A stretch of DNA of 64,000 nucleotides, taken from assembly GCA_002221725.1 (NCBI GenBank), contig NJFT01000124.1, positions 51,383 to 115,382 of the forward strand, read 5' to 3'. The notes under the pieces were generated by a model, which saw only the letters and a program-made list of their open reading frames with translations, did no database searches and was not told the origin of the DNA. The stretch is from Scedosporium boydii. Its lineage: Eukaryota; Ascomycota; Sordariomycetes; Microascales; Microascaceae. Of the stretch, positions 14,324 through 26,629 are shown piece after piece. The translations under genes were made by a program, and so were the position numbers. Position 1 is the first letter of the stretch. Each line of letters begins with the position of its first letter.

Positions 14324-15584
14324 TCATCCTTGCGCGACAAGCGGCGCCACCACAGTCTTCGGTGACTGGTACGCCTTCCCGTCCCTACCACTAACCTTGA
14401 TTAAACCCGGAACCATGACGAAGGAAGTCCCAAAGCTCTTTTGGTCGAGGCGATGCACAAAGCGCCACTCGGAAGGCTGCGAGAGAATAACGTAGCCAAG
14501 CTTCGTAACTTCGTGGATGACGGCCTGGAGGTGTTCGGTCTGCTGGAAACGGCTCGCTGGGTCTGGGTTGACAAAGGGCTCCAAAAAGGCGTTGAGCGCG
14601 CTGGTGAGGGCGCCGATCTGGCTGCTCGATTCGGCTCCGTCGGGGCTGAGTGGCGAACGGTCGCTACGAGTCGGATGAAGAAGGAAGGCGGAGAGAGTTC
14701 GCCATTTTGTAAGTGCGAGAGACGTAGCTTCAGGGAATATAATAGTTAGCGCCCAGATTCTATAGTTGTCGAGTCGGTCAGTGGGTAGGCTTACCTTCGG
14801 AATCGCCTGTCTTAGCTTCCAAGGGCGGGATGGACCTGAGAAAGGTGGCGAGGGGGACCGGGAGGGTCGAGATGGGACTTTGGCCATGGAGATCAGCGCT
14901 GCTGAATAGCACCTCCGATAGGATATGCTGAAGGGCGAGGCGACGCGTCTGGGGGTTCAAAGCGAAGGAAGCGGCCTCGGCAGGAGAGAGCTGTCCTTGC
15001 AGTCCTACGCCCAAGTTCGTAAGCACCTGGGTGAGGTGGGAAGCGTCTGCTTGCACCGGCTGGAGGTGGTAGTTTCCATCGACATGAGTCTCCAAGAGAC
15101 CACGAATCGCGGCCAATTCGGAAACTATTTCTCTCTCCGGGGTCGAGTCAAGAAGGAATTGGTTCAGTCTCAGGTCCTCGCTAGGTTTTTGCGCTGGAGG
15201 TTGTGTGCCAACAGCCGTCGCTGAGATCGGTGCTGACTCGATGTGCTGCTTGGAGCGGCGCCTCCTGAATACAACGAAGGCAGCAAAAGCGCCTATAATG
15301 AGGCCAAGGACGAGAAGGCCGATGGCAAGACCTACGGCGCCGCCAGTAGGGAGAGAGCCGGAGCCATTATTAGGGGACTCCGTTGCAGTGCTGCCATTCT
15401 CTGTTGGCCCTGGTTGTTGAGTGGCCGCCCCTGATATCAAGGATGTAGCTGTTGGGCCTGGAGAGGAAGGAGCATCGGGGACGCTTGTCGTAGGTATACC
15501 TGCGTCCTGGGGAGCTTGGGCGTTGGAACCTCCGTTGCCCTCTTCTCGATCTGGTTGATTTTGACGATCAAGAATATTGGCCAT
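14324..15584 (-). CDS. Hypothetical single-pass membrane protein
   Basis: Two exons, 15584-14795 and 14727-14324, separated by a 67-base intron with a GTAAGC donor, a GCTAAC branch site and an AAG acceptor; the spliced protein is 397 aa. Residues 1-80 are rich in Pro, Ser, Thr, Gly and Asn. One strong transmembrane helix follows (AVGLAIGLLVLGLIIGAF), ended by the basic stop-transfer run FRRRR, so the remaining about 290 residues should be cytosolic. The layout resembles small fungal surface-sensor proteins, but there is no visible signal peptide and no cysteine-rich WSC module. A missed upstream exon could supply a signal sequence; I found none with an ATG and a hydrophobic core. The cytosolic part matches nothing I recognise. 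The next gene starts divergently about 1 kb away. Confidence 0.8.
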
Positions 15585-16579
15585 GTTGGAAGGCGTACTG
15601 TTGTCGGCAGAGGCTAGTAAGGGATTATGAAAGGCGACAACAAAATGAAGCTATAATTACCTCCTTAGCAGGAAGGAGAAAATATGTGAAAGGAAGAAGA
15701 AGGGGCCCGGGGGCCCGGCTGGCCAAGCCTCCGTGAAGATTATGGGTGTGTGTAAGTGGGCATCAGCGGAGAGCTGTGATATGAGAAGTGGATTTACGCC
15801 TCGAACGTTTTATCATTCCGTCACGCTTCTTCTCGGCTGGAGAATTGGAACATTAATGAGTGGTATTGGTCCTTATTCCTTTTGCTTCGCGACACCATGA
15901 CCCATTTGATCCTTCTCTCTCTCTCTCTTCTCATCGGAAGCCCGGCATTATTAGATCACGTCGACCAAATCTAGGTCTTTGTACTCAATACTTCTGCGAT
16001 GCTTGGACAGCCGAAGTCCCAGATCGAGTCTAGCTCGGTTCAGGCAACAGGAGCCAGCATTAGTGCCATCACCACCGCCAGCCTGGTCATATTGCGTGCC
16101 AAAGACCTACCTAACGAACACGTAAAAAGCCTGGGATTCAACGGTATCATCACATGGCTCTTTTTGAGTGATCAAGGGACAACACACAGCAGGCTCGCCC
16201 AGCCAAGATCCGTTCGGGAAGAGGAAAATAAAAGAAAGGAGGTCCAAAGAAAGGGGGGGAAGTGTGGGCATTCCTTGCCCGGAGCCTTGTCGCTAGGCAG
16301 TCGACACTCTTGTCCTCGCCAGATACTTCGTACACATGCCAGCTGTTTTCTCAATTCGTTACCCATGAAACTAGGGAATACAGCTGCAGCTGCACTCTCC
16401 GATGCTTCTCAATAGCTAGGAGCGTTTTCTTCCTTCACACATTGTACTATTAACCAGATCTCTTCCTATTATATCCTATGCCTATTCATTCTCCCCTCCC
16501 GGCTGGGTCTCACTCTCTTCCGGTTAGAAATGACATTTCTGATTAGCGACACTCGGCGATATCTCCACGTCCATCCAAA
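15585..16579. other. Divergent promoter region
   Basis: About 1 kb lies between the start of the membrane-protein gene (minus) and the start of the Hsp70-like gene (plus). It contains a CT-dinucleotide run near 15915 and an exact copy of the TACTTCGTAC decamer at 16324-16333. No coding frame is supported. Confidence 0.5.
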
Positions 16580-18810
16580 ATGAATGAACAACCTGATGTC
16601 ATTGTAGCTATTGATCTAGGCACCACCTACACAGGTACCATGCCAAGTTTACCTCAGACTCTTCGGAATTCCTTCCACCCAGAGAGGATTTCTCATGTTG
16701 AGTGGCTGTTATATCCCCAGCTAACTGTTGAATAGGTGTGGCCTGGATGACCCAACGCACACCTATCCAGATTATCAACGAATGGCCCGGCAGCGGCGAC
16801 CTAGCCGAGCGAAAAGTTCCGACGATCCTCCTGTATAACGCAGACGGAACCCTCTCATCCTGGGGGTTTTCTTGCGCCGACGACTATGACCCCCAAAACG
16901 TCAAGATACGGCAGGAGTTCTTCAAGATCTTCATCGACCAGGATACCCTCGAAGCGGCGCAGCAACAGGGCTTCGTTAACGTACCGAGGTCGACATCTGA
17001 AGCGGAGCGATTCGCGATAGATTATCTGAGACAGATATACGCTCAACTCAAGGAGACGGTCGAGATGCAGATGGGGTTATCGCCGTATGGAAATTGGAGA
17101 CATTTAGCGGTCGAGTTCATGTTTAGCGTGCCGACGACGTGGACGAGCCATTCCATTATCAACACATTCAAGAAAATCATACGCAACGCTGGCTTCGGCA
17201 TAGAGGGTCCAAGGCACAAAGCTGCTGTCGATCTTACAGAGGCGCAAGCGGCAGCCGTCGCCACTCTGAAGCACAGCCCTGTCCGGTTCCAGCTCGGCAC
17301 CGTCTTCCTTACCGTGGATGCCGGCGGGGGTACGACGGACCTCGCGCTCATGCAGGTCACGTCGACAGACGAGGCCTTCCCCAGGTTATCGCAGATGTCC
17401 GCTGTCAGAGGCGTGGGTGTTGGCGCGGCGTTGATCGATAGGGCGTTCATGAGACTTGTAGCCCAGAGGTTCGCCGCGTTTCCAGATATACAACGGCTCT
17501 TGCCTCCAGACTATCCCGTTCGTTTTGCGCAGAGTCATGCGTTTAGGATGGTTAAGCACAAGTTCGGAGAGAAGGCCTACACGTTTCCCGTATACAGGAT
17601 TGCTATGGAGGGTGTGGCGGCCGATTTCTCACATGCGGGGCTTGGAATCGAGGGAGGGAAGATGGTGTTCTCCTAGTAAGTTCGCACATTTTCAAAGGAA
17701 TATGGCAGCTGATTCTAACAACAGCTTGGTATTGAAGCCAAGAAATACAGTCCCTATTTGAGCTACAGATAGAGGGCATCACGAAGAAGATCGGAGAGCA
17801 ACTCGACTGGCTAAGAGACAATGGTCTGCCCCAACAGGTGGTACGTCCATTTTCTTATTTTAAGCAGAAGCTTGTTTATGAACCAAGCCCCACGAAGAAT
17901 GCATCATAAGTTCTAACTCATGAAAGCAATTCATGGTTCTCTCGGGAGGCCTCGGAAGCTCCGTTTACGTTCGCCAGCGGTTACAGCAGCAATTCATGTC
18001 CTTCCCCCACCCCAATGCAACAGAGATTGCAGTCCTTTCTTGCAAAGACCCGCAGCTCGTCGTAGTGCAAGGCCTTCTTTTAAACAGGAAGCAACAGATG
18101 GACTCCGGAAACATAGCCCCAACCCTTGCGACAACCGTGGCAAGGGCTAGCTATGGCGTGGTTGTTCAAGAGGTTTACTCGCCACAGCTACACTACAACG
18201 AGGACGTGAGGAAAGACATGTATGACCCGAGCAAGATGTGGGCCATTAATCAAATACAATGGTTGATAAGAAAGGTTAGCAGTATATGGCTGTGCTCAGC
18301 GTCAGCCACCGTTTGGTCTTGCTTTGATCCCTGACAACAGTACCAGGGCGATACCATCGATCCCAACCAGCCTATCGTCAAATCATTCGAGATCCGGCTA
18401 GGCCCAAATGACATGACCAGATCCTGGGATTCGGAAATTGTTATGTCTCCAAATGAACCCCAGTTCCTCCCTAGGAGTCTCAAGCAAGGTATGTCTTATT
18501 TGCCCTGTACGTCGGGCAAAGGGACGACTAACCACATTTTTGGTATTCTGTAGCTGGCGCCATCAAGCTGTGTGAGGTAAAGAGCAACCTCACGGGTATA
18601 CAACAAGAGCAGCTGGCCCTGAGAGAAAAAAGAGGCACTTGCTTCTCGCGTGGATACAAATTTTACATATGTCAGTTTGATGTGAGAGTAATCGTTGCTC
18701 CCGCAGACTTGAGGTTTGAACTCTGGTTTGGAGGACAGAGGTTTGCAGGCAACCATGAACCTATTGCAATATCATGGGATGATCTGGGATCGAAAGTCAA
18801 AAGTGGATAA
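16580..18810 (+). CDS. Hsp70-like actin-fold ATPase (HSPA12-like fungal family)
   Basis: Six exons: 16580-16634, 16736-17675, 17738-17840, 17927-18274, 18341-18488 and 18554-18810. All phases close, giving 616 aa. The actin/Hsp70 nucleotide-binding signatures are present in order: phosphate-1 loop AIDLGTTYTG at residues 10-19, phosphate-2 VDAGGGTTDLAL at about 212-223, and adenosine-binding motif LSGGLGSSVYV at about 371-381. The classical Hsp70 substrate domain, linker DLLLLDV and EEVD tail are all absent, so this is the divergent group expanded in filamentous fungi and related to animal HSPA12, not a canonical chaperone. Its C-terminal about 230 residues form a family-specific region. No targeting signal is seen. 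Biological role is unknown; some relatives sit near incompatibility genes, but nothing here suggests that. Confidence 0.9.
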
Positions 18811-20571
18811 ACCACAGTACATATCCGAGCGAGACCTAGTTTTGGGGAGGGGGCCGAGGAAAAGGAAGCTTTTAGACTTAGAGCATCTTGCTACGAACTT
18901 TTCTTTGTTTACTATCGGTATAAGAGAGAGATGCCGACTATTCTTGGTCTTGAAAACTTTCGTAATGTTTCTAGTTGCTCATACAAGAGGAATTAAGTGC
19001 TTGGGGAGAGGTGGAAAGGGCCGGGAGGGAAGTGAAAATGCTAGACATTTCCCAACCCTCTGCGGTATAGATAAGCTTTCCAACACAAATCAGCATATAA
19101 CCGGTAATAGAATGATTCAAAAATTCCGAACTCTTTTAGAATTGACTCGTTCACCTCTAATACAGCTTGGCCAGTCTCCTTTCGTCCCCCTGCGCAGGAC
19201 CGGTATCGTCGGACCCTTGCCCCGGTCGTCCGCCCATCACTTTCCAACACAACTCGAGTTCCCTCTTTTATTGCAAAGTACAAGCAATAAGAGATTCTGG
19301 TTCCGCTAGATACGCGAGTGTGTAGGAATTATTGTACTGCCAGGCCGCGGAATTGTGACCTGGTTCTGCGGAATATGAGCTCGTTTAGTTTCCGGTTTTC
19401 ATCTGGGACGGAAAGGAATACCCATCCCGTTCTGCAGTCTACATTGCTTGGAAGGTCATCGCAGATATATATGAATTTTTACTATGCCCCTCCTTTACTT
19501 TCATAGCTCGATTCGATCATGTCATGGCATTGATCTCGCTAGAGTTAGTGACCTTTATCCAGACTCTCGTGGTGTTAGAGTAACTACGAGGCACCACGGT
19601 AAGGCTCAAAGCTCAAACTGTTATGAAAATTCCAGGTGATTTTGGATAATTGGATAGCTCCCTTCATACTGAAGTCTCAGGATGTTCGTGCTAAGAGAAA
19701 TAAATAGCTCTTATGCTCTTCATGCGTTCGCAAGGTCCCAGGTGGAAGAGAGTTCCAATAACATCTGGCCCAAACCCACGGAGCGGGAGAGATTTACCCG
19801 GCATTTTGGGACGAACACCTCCTCCAGGCGGCCAGAAACCAAGGTACGGTTGGGTAAATTGGCTCCATAAATATATTTACATAGATACGTTCGCCAGCGG
19901 CATATGGCGGAATAGAAAGAGGGAAGCGAAGTAATAAGGAAATCACTCACTCACCCGGAACCCTCGTCTACGGGACCGGCTTCAATATACTGCCGCTATT
20001 CAACACGAAGCCAACACTAAAAAGGCCGATACCAGGTCTACGGGAAATCAGGGACGGACGCCGTAGAGGAGGAGCCCGGCTCACAACGGGGCGATACGGC
20101 AGGTTGTCGGGAGTGTAAACAGCTCATCGATCCATCCCCCTCTAGAACCGAAGTCATAACTCAGCCGCTCATAGGCTCCTCTCTGTGACAAATATCTTCT
20201 GCGCATTGCGCGGCCGAGTTACCCAACCAGTAAGCGTCGACGAAAGCAGTTATGGAGGAGCTTTGAATGTCGTTCAGGTACGGATGGGATAGGAGATAGT
20301 CGGGATATTAGGGCGTCTTTGTTGTGTTGTACCTGTGCTTCCTTCCCGGATTCGTCCGCCATCTGCGGTACGAGGGCAGAACCCACCTCCTCTTGATTCT
20401 AAAGCGCTAGTATAATTCATCGCTTTCCATATGACTAGGTTCTGTGAAGGCTCATAAATGCTGTCGGTCCTTCTGCCGCCATCCTCCCTTATTCCGAGCA
20501 GTTTGCCCTTTCCCTTGAAGAGAGAAAATAGTGGCTCACTACGATCTCCCGTGGCCACCCCGAGAGCCACT
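18811..20571. other. Intergenic region, 5' side of the GH45 gene
   Basis: The right part is the promoter of the cellulase gene. Several overlapping short frames on both strands show no domain or splice logic. I see no transposon end or RNA gene. Confidence 0.5.
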
Positions 20572-21519
20572 ATGCTTAAGCCAACACTCCTATCATTCCT
20601 TATTCTGGGCTTTGCCTCAGCCCAGAATCAGGACTCGAGAGTTGTAGCTAAGTCGTTTACATCATGGGACTGGTAGGCCTTGCCTACAACGGGATCAAAA
20701 TGAAAATCCAGACTTCTAACACAATGTTAGTTGCAAGCCCGTCTGCGCAAACACGGTCAACTTTCGTCCGGATATTCTCACGAACCGGTAAGGATTTCAG
20801 CCTCTGTCCCCTTTCCCAAATACCCACACACAGCGGCCTCTGCCCCCACACTTCTAACTCTGCCCAGAGGTGTCGCTGGTGTATGTAACGCAAGCAACCA
20901 GCCCCTCCCCCTCCAGCAGGGTCTCCTTGCTCAATCCAGCTGCGCAGGCGGTACGGCCTTCCTCTGCGACTCGTACCAGCCCGTGCCCGTTTCCGAAGAG
21001 CTCTCATACGGCTTCGCCATCCAAGTTGGCGGCTCGCCCACGGCAGACAACGCGAACTGCTGCCGGTGCTACGAGACGAAATGGCTCACAGGCGCGGCGT
21101 CGGGAAAGAAGATGGTCGTGCAGATCATCAACATCGCCAACACGCCTGGAGCGGATTCAGACGTGCAGTTGGATGATTTGATCATTTTGACTCCTGGCGG
21201 CGGTGTTGGGCCTTATAACACTGGATGCCAGTTGCAGTATGGTGCGCGGTACGCCGGTGCCTGGTATGTGCTCTTTCTCGAGTAATGTCAAATCCGATAT
21301 CAGTGTGAGCGGAATACTGACGATTGATCTGCTTCTAGGGGTGCCGATTACGGTGGTGTCACATCGAAGGAGAGCTGCGCGAACCTACCGAGCAACTTGC
21401 AAGGCGGATGTTATTGGCGATATAACTGGGCGAGAGGCGAGCTCAATGGATGGGACATTATATATAACCCTGTTATTTGTCCGAGCCGACTCAGCGATAT
21501 TTCGGGCTGCTCCGCGTAA
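20572..21519 (+). CDS. Secreted endoglucanase, glycoside hydrolase family 45
   Basis: Extracellular beta-1,4-endoglucanase cutting internal bonds of cellulose. Four exons: 20572-20672, 20731-20787, 20868-21263 and 21339-21519, giving 244 aa. The signal peptide is MLKPTLLSFLILGFASA, with likely cleavage before Gln 18. The mature protein opens with the family hallmark SWDCCKP, whose Asp 33 matches the catalytic acid/nucleophile pair member known in GH45. A CCRCYE block at 117-122, GKKMVVQ at 132-138, an Asp pair (155-156) just before TPGGGVG as the expected site of the second catalytic Asp, and a C-terminal GGCYWRYNW motif follow. The Tyr that usually precedes WDCC is Ser here. The protein ends right after the catalytic domain, with no linker or CBM1. 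Family assignment is firm; activity is inferred. Confidence 0.93.
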
Positions 21520-24222
21520 GGGGAGTTGTCAAAAACGTTTTCATCTTGCCGGCTTTAGGTGTTCGTGTTGGAGAAGAGGTGCGCACTACTAAATATGTCT
21601 GAGATTGGCTCGCCTTTTGGACTTATTGACTCCAAGTAGTTGCAAATATAATCAGTTTCCTTTCGTTTATGGCGAACATGAAAAGAGACCGGCGGTGCCA
21701 GGTGCCACAATATAAAGGCTCTGCAGTGCCACGCTCCCGCAATCTACTCTCTGTTCATCGAAACGACTCAAGCTTCGCATACGAAGCAATTCATGATTTT
21801 CAAGTTTCGAATGCTTCGAGCTTCCACTTTCGACACGGCTGTGATGGAGACGTGCACTGCCACTTTCCACCCGACATCCACTTGGACTGACGGCTGGCTG
21901 GGGGCTGGGGCCAAGGAGGCAAAATCCCTCTTAAAGGACTATTTTGTTTACGATTTCAAGGGGCCAGTGACTGAGCCGCAATGGCTACGCAGAACCACGT
22001 GGTCCTTGATTTTGTCTATTTCTGTTTCAGCAATTTGGGGTAATCATGAAGAGTCTGCCGGGAGGATGGAGAAGGGTCTCTGGAGTCCAATGGAACTTGA
22101 GCTGCAGAGTGGTTGATGTGGGAAGAGGAGAGGACTTTACGAGTCAGCGACGAAGCAACAATCAAATGATGTTCAATTTTGCATGGGTTCAGCTGCGGGA
22201 TGAACTATCGATTGATCCACGCAGTGAGACTGTGAGAGGCACGTCCTCATGCTCCATCCCCATCTCTGCTCCTCCTCTTGGTTTGATTCAAGATCGGGCA
22301 TCAAATTGAAGAGTGGAAGAAACATTAATTACTCCCTGTACGGATCAGCCCGACAAAGAAATCACTACGAAGTACACGACGGGGATGATGGCGATATTGA
22401 TGCAATCTTTAAGGCCCAGAATCACAGGGGGGATCCAGCCCTATAAGGCGTCGACGTGCGGATTGATCGACTCTGGACACGAGCCAGGCTTCGGAGATTG
22501 ACAGCAGCACCGAGCTTGATTTCTTCGAACGAGGTTGAAATCAATGCATAAGTGACGGTAGAACCCCTGGCCCGTCCCCCATAGAGAAATTAATCTCGGG
22601 GTCCATGGCGTCGATTCTATAGAGAGAAAGATGCTCCGTCTTACTGTTAACATGTACCCCGGTACATCGATCAGCCGCATTTTGCTCGAAGTTGGTCCAT
22701 AAGAAAGGGATCTCAAAGACCTAGATTATAAAGTAAAAGGGAGATATGGACATGGATAGGCGACTGAAAAGATCGGACTCGCTCGATGCGGTTCTGGCGT
22801 TGAATCAACAGTGCCAGACGCTTTAGGTGGAGTTTAGCCTTTGGGTGACAAGATAACGAGATTGATGCAGAAGAATCAGCTTGAAGATTCGTCCCGTTGG
22901 CCCAGGACCGGGACAGTCCTGTTTCTCTTTTTGGCAATATCTCCGTGCTAGCACTCATGTCTTGGCTCGCCCCCAGTCCATTGCTTGAAGGTGAGCGTCC
23001 CCGAATCAACGGTCATGACGGTTGGGGCGAATGCTCTTGTTCTCGCCAGCTCTTCATCCACGAACCAGTCTTGTTTCTTGCCTCGATATCCGATCCCTCC
23101 CTCATAACTCTTGGCACACCTCCTCGCCCTCACCCCCTCTCCTGGTGGTACCAAGGTAATTAACGTCTCCCGAAAGGGAGCTCCCGCCCGGTTGATTAGC
23201 CCACCTCCGCATGGTCTAGCGTAGAAACCAGCCCTGCCATTTCAATCATTTCAATGGGATGCAGCTACCAATTGGTGTCAAGCCTTCGTCCTTCCCTCTT
23301 TCGTTCTGGAGTAAGGGAGAAGTGCGTGCCCAACAATACAGGTCAACTTTGGCCCGCTATGCCCTTGACGAATACCTTTGTACTTCGTACAGATCCTGTC
23401 CCGTCCCGAACGCGATTGGGAACATTGAACTATTATTACCATTGTCAATACTTCGTAATACGATCAATCACTTACAGGACAGCGTCTCGAGCCTGCCGCC
23501 AGCGCGGATTGATGGTCCTCCATCAATGAAGGATGTGTTAAAATGATTACTCGGCTTTCGGGGTGCGAAGTCTGCCGCTGCATTTCACAGCGCTGATGTC
23601 CTTCGTCCTTCAGAGTACGAAGTACCTGTGTATCAGGGTCCAGATTGAGGCCCGTTCTCCTCTCGTCTGGCTGGCTTCGTCTCACCACCTTCCTCTCCAC
23701 CGTTCCATTGCATCCCCCACAGACCCCGGCAGCCTTGTCAAAATATTCGGGGTCCTCCAGTAAATGACAGGCGATGACGAGAGTGTGCCACACCCAACCA
23801 CTCGCGAGGGGGGAATGAGGAGGAGGGAGCTGGATGGATGGATATAGCGGCTCTGCATTGGAGGCATGTATTAACCAGGGTATTATGCAGGGTGACTGGG
23901 GCATACGAGATTACTGCTTTGCCCTGCCACGACCGCCCAGGGGACCCTCAATCCTGAAATACTCCGCCTTCGCCCGTCTCTAGCTGAGGCAAATGACATG
24001 GGATCAAATCCATTTTCCACTTCAACCTAGCTCAGTCGCCGATGTTCGCCCCAGGCCACGGTGAATTTGTATTTCTGTAACTTTTATGCTCTTGGTTTCT
24101 CCGCCGCTATCCCTTGAGAGCACGATCGCAAACCGACCGCCTCTCTTTTTCCTTAGGCGCAAGCCGCCCTTTGACATCATTACAGCGAGAACCAGAACCC
24201 TTACGCGCAGCGCCGAGCAAAA
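21520..24222. other. Intergenic region, 2.7 kb
   Basis: No open frame is supported by a domain, signal peptide or splice structure. Two exact copies of TACTTCGTAC lie in opposite orientation at 23391-23400 and 23615-23624, with a near copy at 23449-23458 between them. The right end is the promoter of the CorA-type gene. Confidence 0.5.
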
Positions 24223-26629
24223 ATGTCCTCAAGCGACGATGGCGACGCCCCGCACGAAATGGAGAGCAGCAGCACCGTCGTCACCGAGACCTCCGGTCCC
24301 CTTCCCGGCCACGCCCCCTCACCGGGAACCCTAGATGTGCCGCTGCAGAGGCTCCAAGTGCCCTCCCAGCCCAAATACACACGACCCTTACCTTCGGAGA
24401 CGGCGACGAGGCTCGCGAAGGAGCCTCTAAACGAAGCGCGCCGGCGCTCCAACAATACCCGTAGCACGCGCCACATCCTTCTCCACTTCACCGGGAGCGT
24501 TCCGCGCTATACGAGCCCCGAGGAGGAGCGGCGCAAAGCCGAATGGGAGACTAAGAGGAAGGGCGCCATCGAGGCCATGGAGAGGGTGGCGGAGCCTGGG
24601 AAGCGCTCGAGACTTACCCATCTTTGGAGGGTCACGACGCGTTCGGAAAAGCTGCGCATGCATTACGAGCCCGAGGATTGCGATGCTCGCCAGGCTTGCA
24701 ATTTTTGGTTTCCGCAGCCTGCTTCTGTGCCGATTCATATTTGCGACTTTCGACATGAGGGTGGGAGTCGGTATACGGACACTTTGGGCCACATTGAAAA
24801 TTGTGAGTTGTTGTACGAAGTACAGTGATACTGTTTGGTTTTTTTCCTTTTTGGCTGGCTGCCATCATTTTATCTTTCTGTTCAATTCTTACCTCTAATA
24901 CACGGATTTTAGGGTTCGAGTCGAAACCTGACGATGTACATGTTCGCTGGATGTAAGTGCCACGGGCTTCGTTATCGCGCTTTTACCCCATTCTAACTCC
25001 CTCGTCTTCTTCCAAGTCATGTTCCTTTGGGCAAAGGAACTCTGCAATCCACCATCGAAGACATGTTCCGCTACACCGGCAGCGGCGAAATCGGAAAACC
25101 CTTCCTCAAAGGCTCCCCCGACCCATCCTGGAACTATCCCGAGCTGAGCATGCTCACATTCGTCAACCAGGAGCGCTACATCGAAAAAATGGACGCCTTC
25201 CGCTTCCTCTCCAACCTCGGAGTGCTCGCCAACGGCGTCGGCGACGACCCTCTCCAGGGCCTCACGCGCCGCCAGATAAACGACGTCAGCTGGAGGGCCG
25301 ACCATGTCGGCAAGCCCATTGACTTTTGGGACATTGTTCGCGCCGACTTCCCGAACCCGTTGCCCGAGAGGTTCTTGGGCCAGTCTAGCAACACGAATGT
25401 GAAGGGCCCGTTGCCTACGGAGAATGACAAGCAGGCCATCAGCGAGCATGGGCATTTTCTCAACTCCATGTTGATGAGCTGCCAGCTTCGCGCCTTTCAC
25501 CGTTCTGATGGTAGGTGACACCCGAGCCTCATTTCCTTTTCGTTCTCCGTTTTCCAGCCTCATTTCACTAACAACCATTTTCTCTCGGGCAGGCTACCTC
25601 TTGACATTCTCCAACCAGACAGGCATCGATTATCTCGGCAAGCCCTTCCAAGATTGGCTCAAGCAGCCGGATCAATTCATGACAGACTCCGAAACCTCCA
25701 TCCTCGCTCATGTCGCCGAAAACTTCACCTCGTCCGGCACGTCGAGATGGCACTACCCAACCGTCGAATGGCTCATCGTCTACATCATGACCGAAGCCGC
25801 CACCGTCCCGCACAACATCCGTCAAGGCAGGAACTCGACCTCCCTCTTGACCGCCTACCAGGACATCGCCCGCGAACTCGTAAGCAATCCCTTTGCCCTT
25901 CTTCCCCGTCGGCCATGACAAAACCTAACCGTCCATCTCCTTAGAAACAACGACAAAAACGTCCCTGGGAGCGTGGCGAATCACCCCGCCTCGTCCGCCG
26001 CTACCTTAACTGTCTCGAAGAACTCCGCGCCATTGCCGATCTCGCCCGCCAAAAAATTGGAATCCTAAATGGCATGCTCATCGACGCCGAGCGCTTCGAA
26101 GCTGAGTACGCCAAGGAAGGCATTTTGCCGAATCAGGACGACGAGATGGAGACGATGAAGGAGCGCATCGAGTGGGCTATCGACATGGTTAAGGAGCAGA
26201 GGGATGATTCCAAGTTTTTGGTCGAATATTTCGAGACGGCACTTACAGAGGTTAGTCTTTTTGTTTCTCTCCTTTTTTTTTTTCTCTCTTTTGATTTCAT
26301 CGTTAACACGCGTCCTTCAGCTCTTCCAACTCCGCTCCATCGAACAAAACGAAATGGCCATCGTTGCAGACAGCCAAAACAAAGCCGTTCTCCTCTTCAC
26401 AGGCGTAACCATCGTCTTTCTCCCCCTCTCCTTTTTCACCTCCTACTTCGGCATGAACCTCCAAGGCGTCGTCGACACGAACAAGGACGAGTCGTATTTC
26501 TGGAGCGTTTGCGGCACCATAGCCTTCGTTATGGTCCTCAGCATCGTCGCCTATGCCTTTAGGGTCGACCTGAATCGGCAGTTGCATATGCGGTCGTTGG
26601 CTAAGATGAAGGCCATTAAGGGATTGTAA
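24223..26629 (+). CDS. CorA-like magnesium transporter domain protein
   Basis: Six exons: 24223-24802, 24913-24952, 25017-25510, 25593-25879, 25945-26250 and 26321-26629, giving 671 aa. The C-terminus carries the CorA signature: a first membrane helix (about 591-612) ending in YFGMN with GMN at 613-615, then a loop, then a second helix YFWSVCGTIAFVMVLSIVAY. A long helical stretch precedes it, as in the CorA stalk. The N-terminal about 200 residues are charged and Ser-rich, longer than in bacterial CorA, as is common in fungal family members. GMN predicts divalent-cation conduction at a membrane; fungal members of this broad family are mostly untested, so the substrate is uncertain. Exon 1 starts at the first ATG of the frame. 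Intron 1 contains one TACTTCGTAC decamer in reverse orientation. Confidence 0.9.

Noticed and set aside
18716..19309. Plus-strand frame overlapping the end of the Hsp70-like gene
   Set aside because: It is a different frame over the last coding exon and its 3' flank; the spliced gene accounts for the conserved part.
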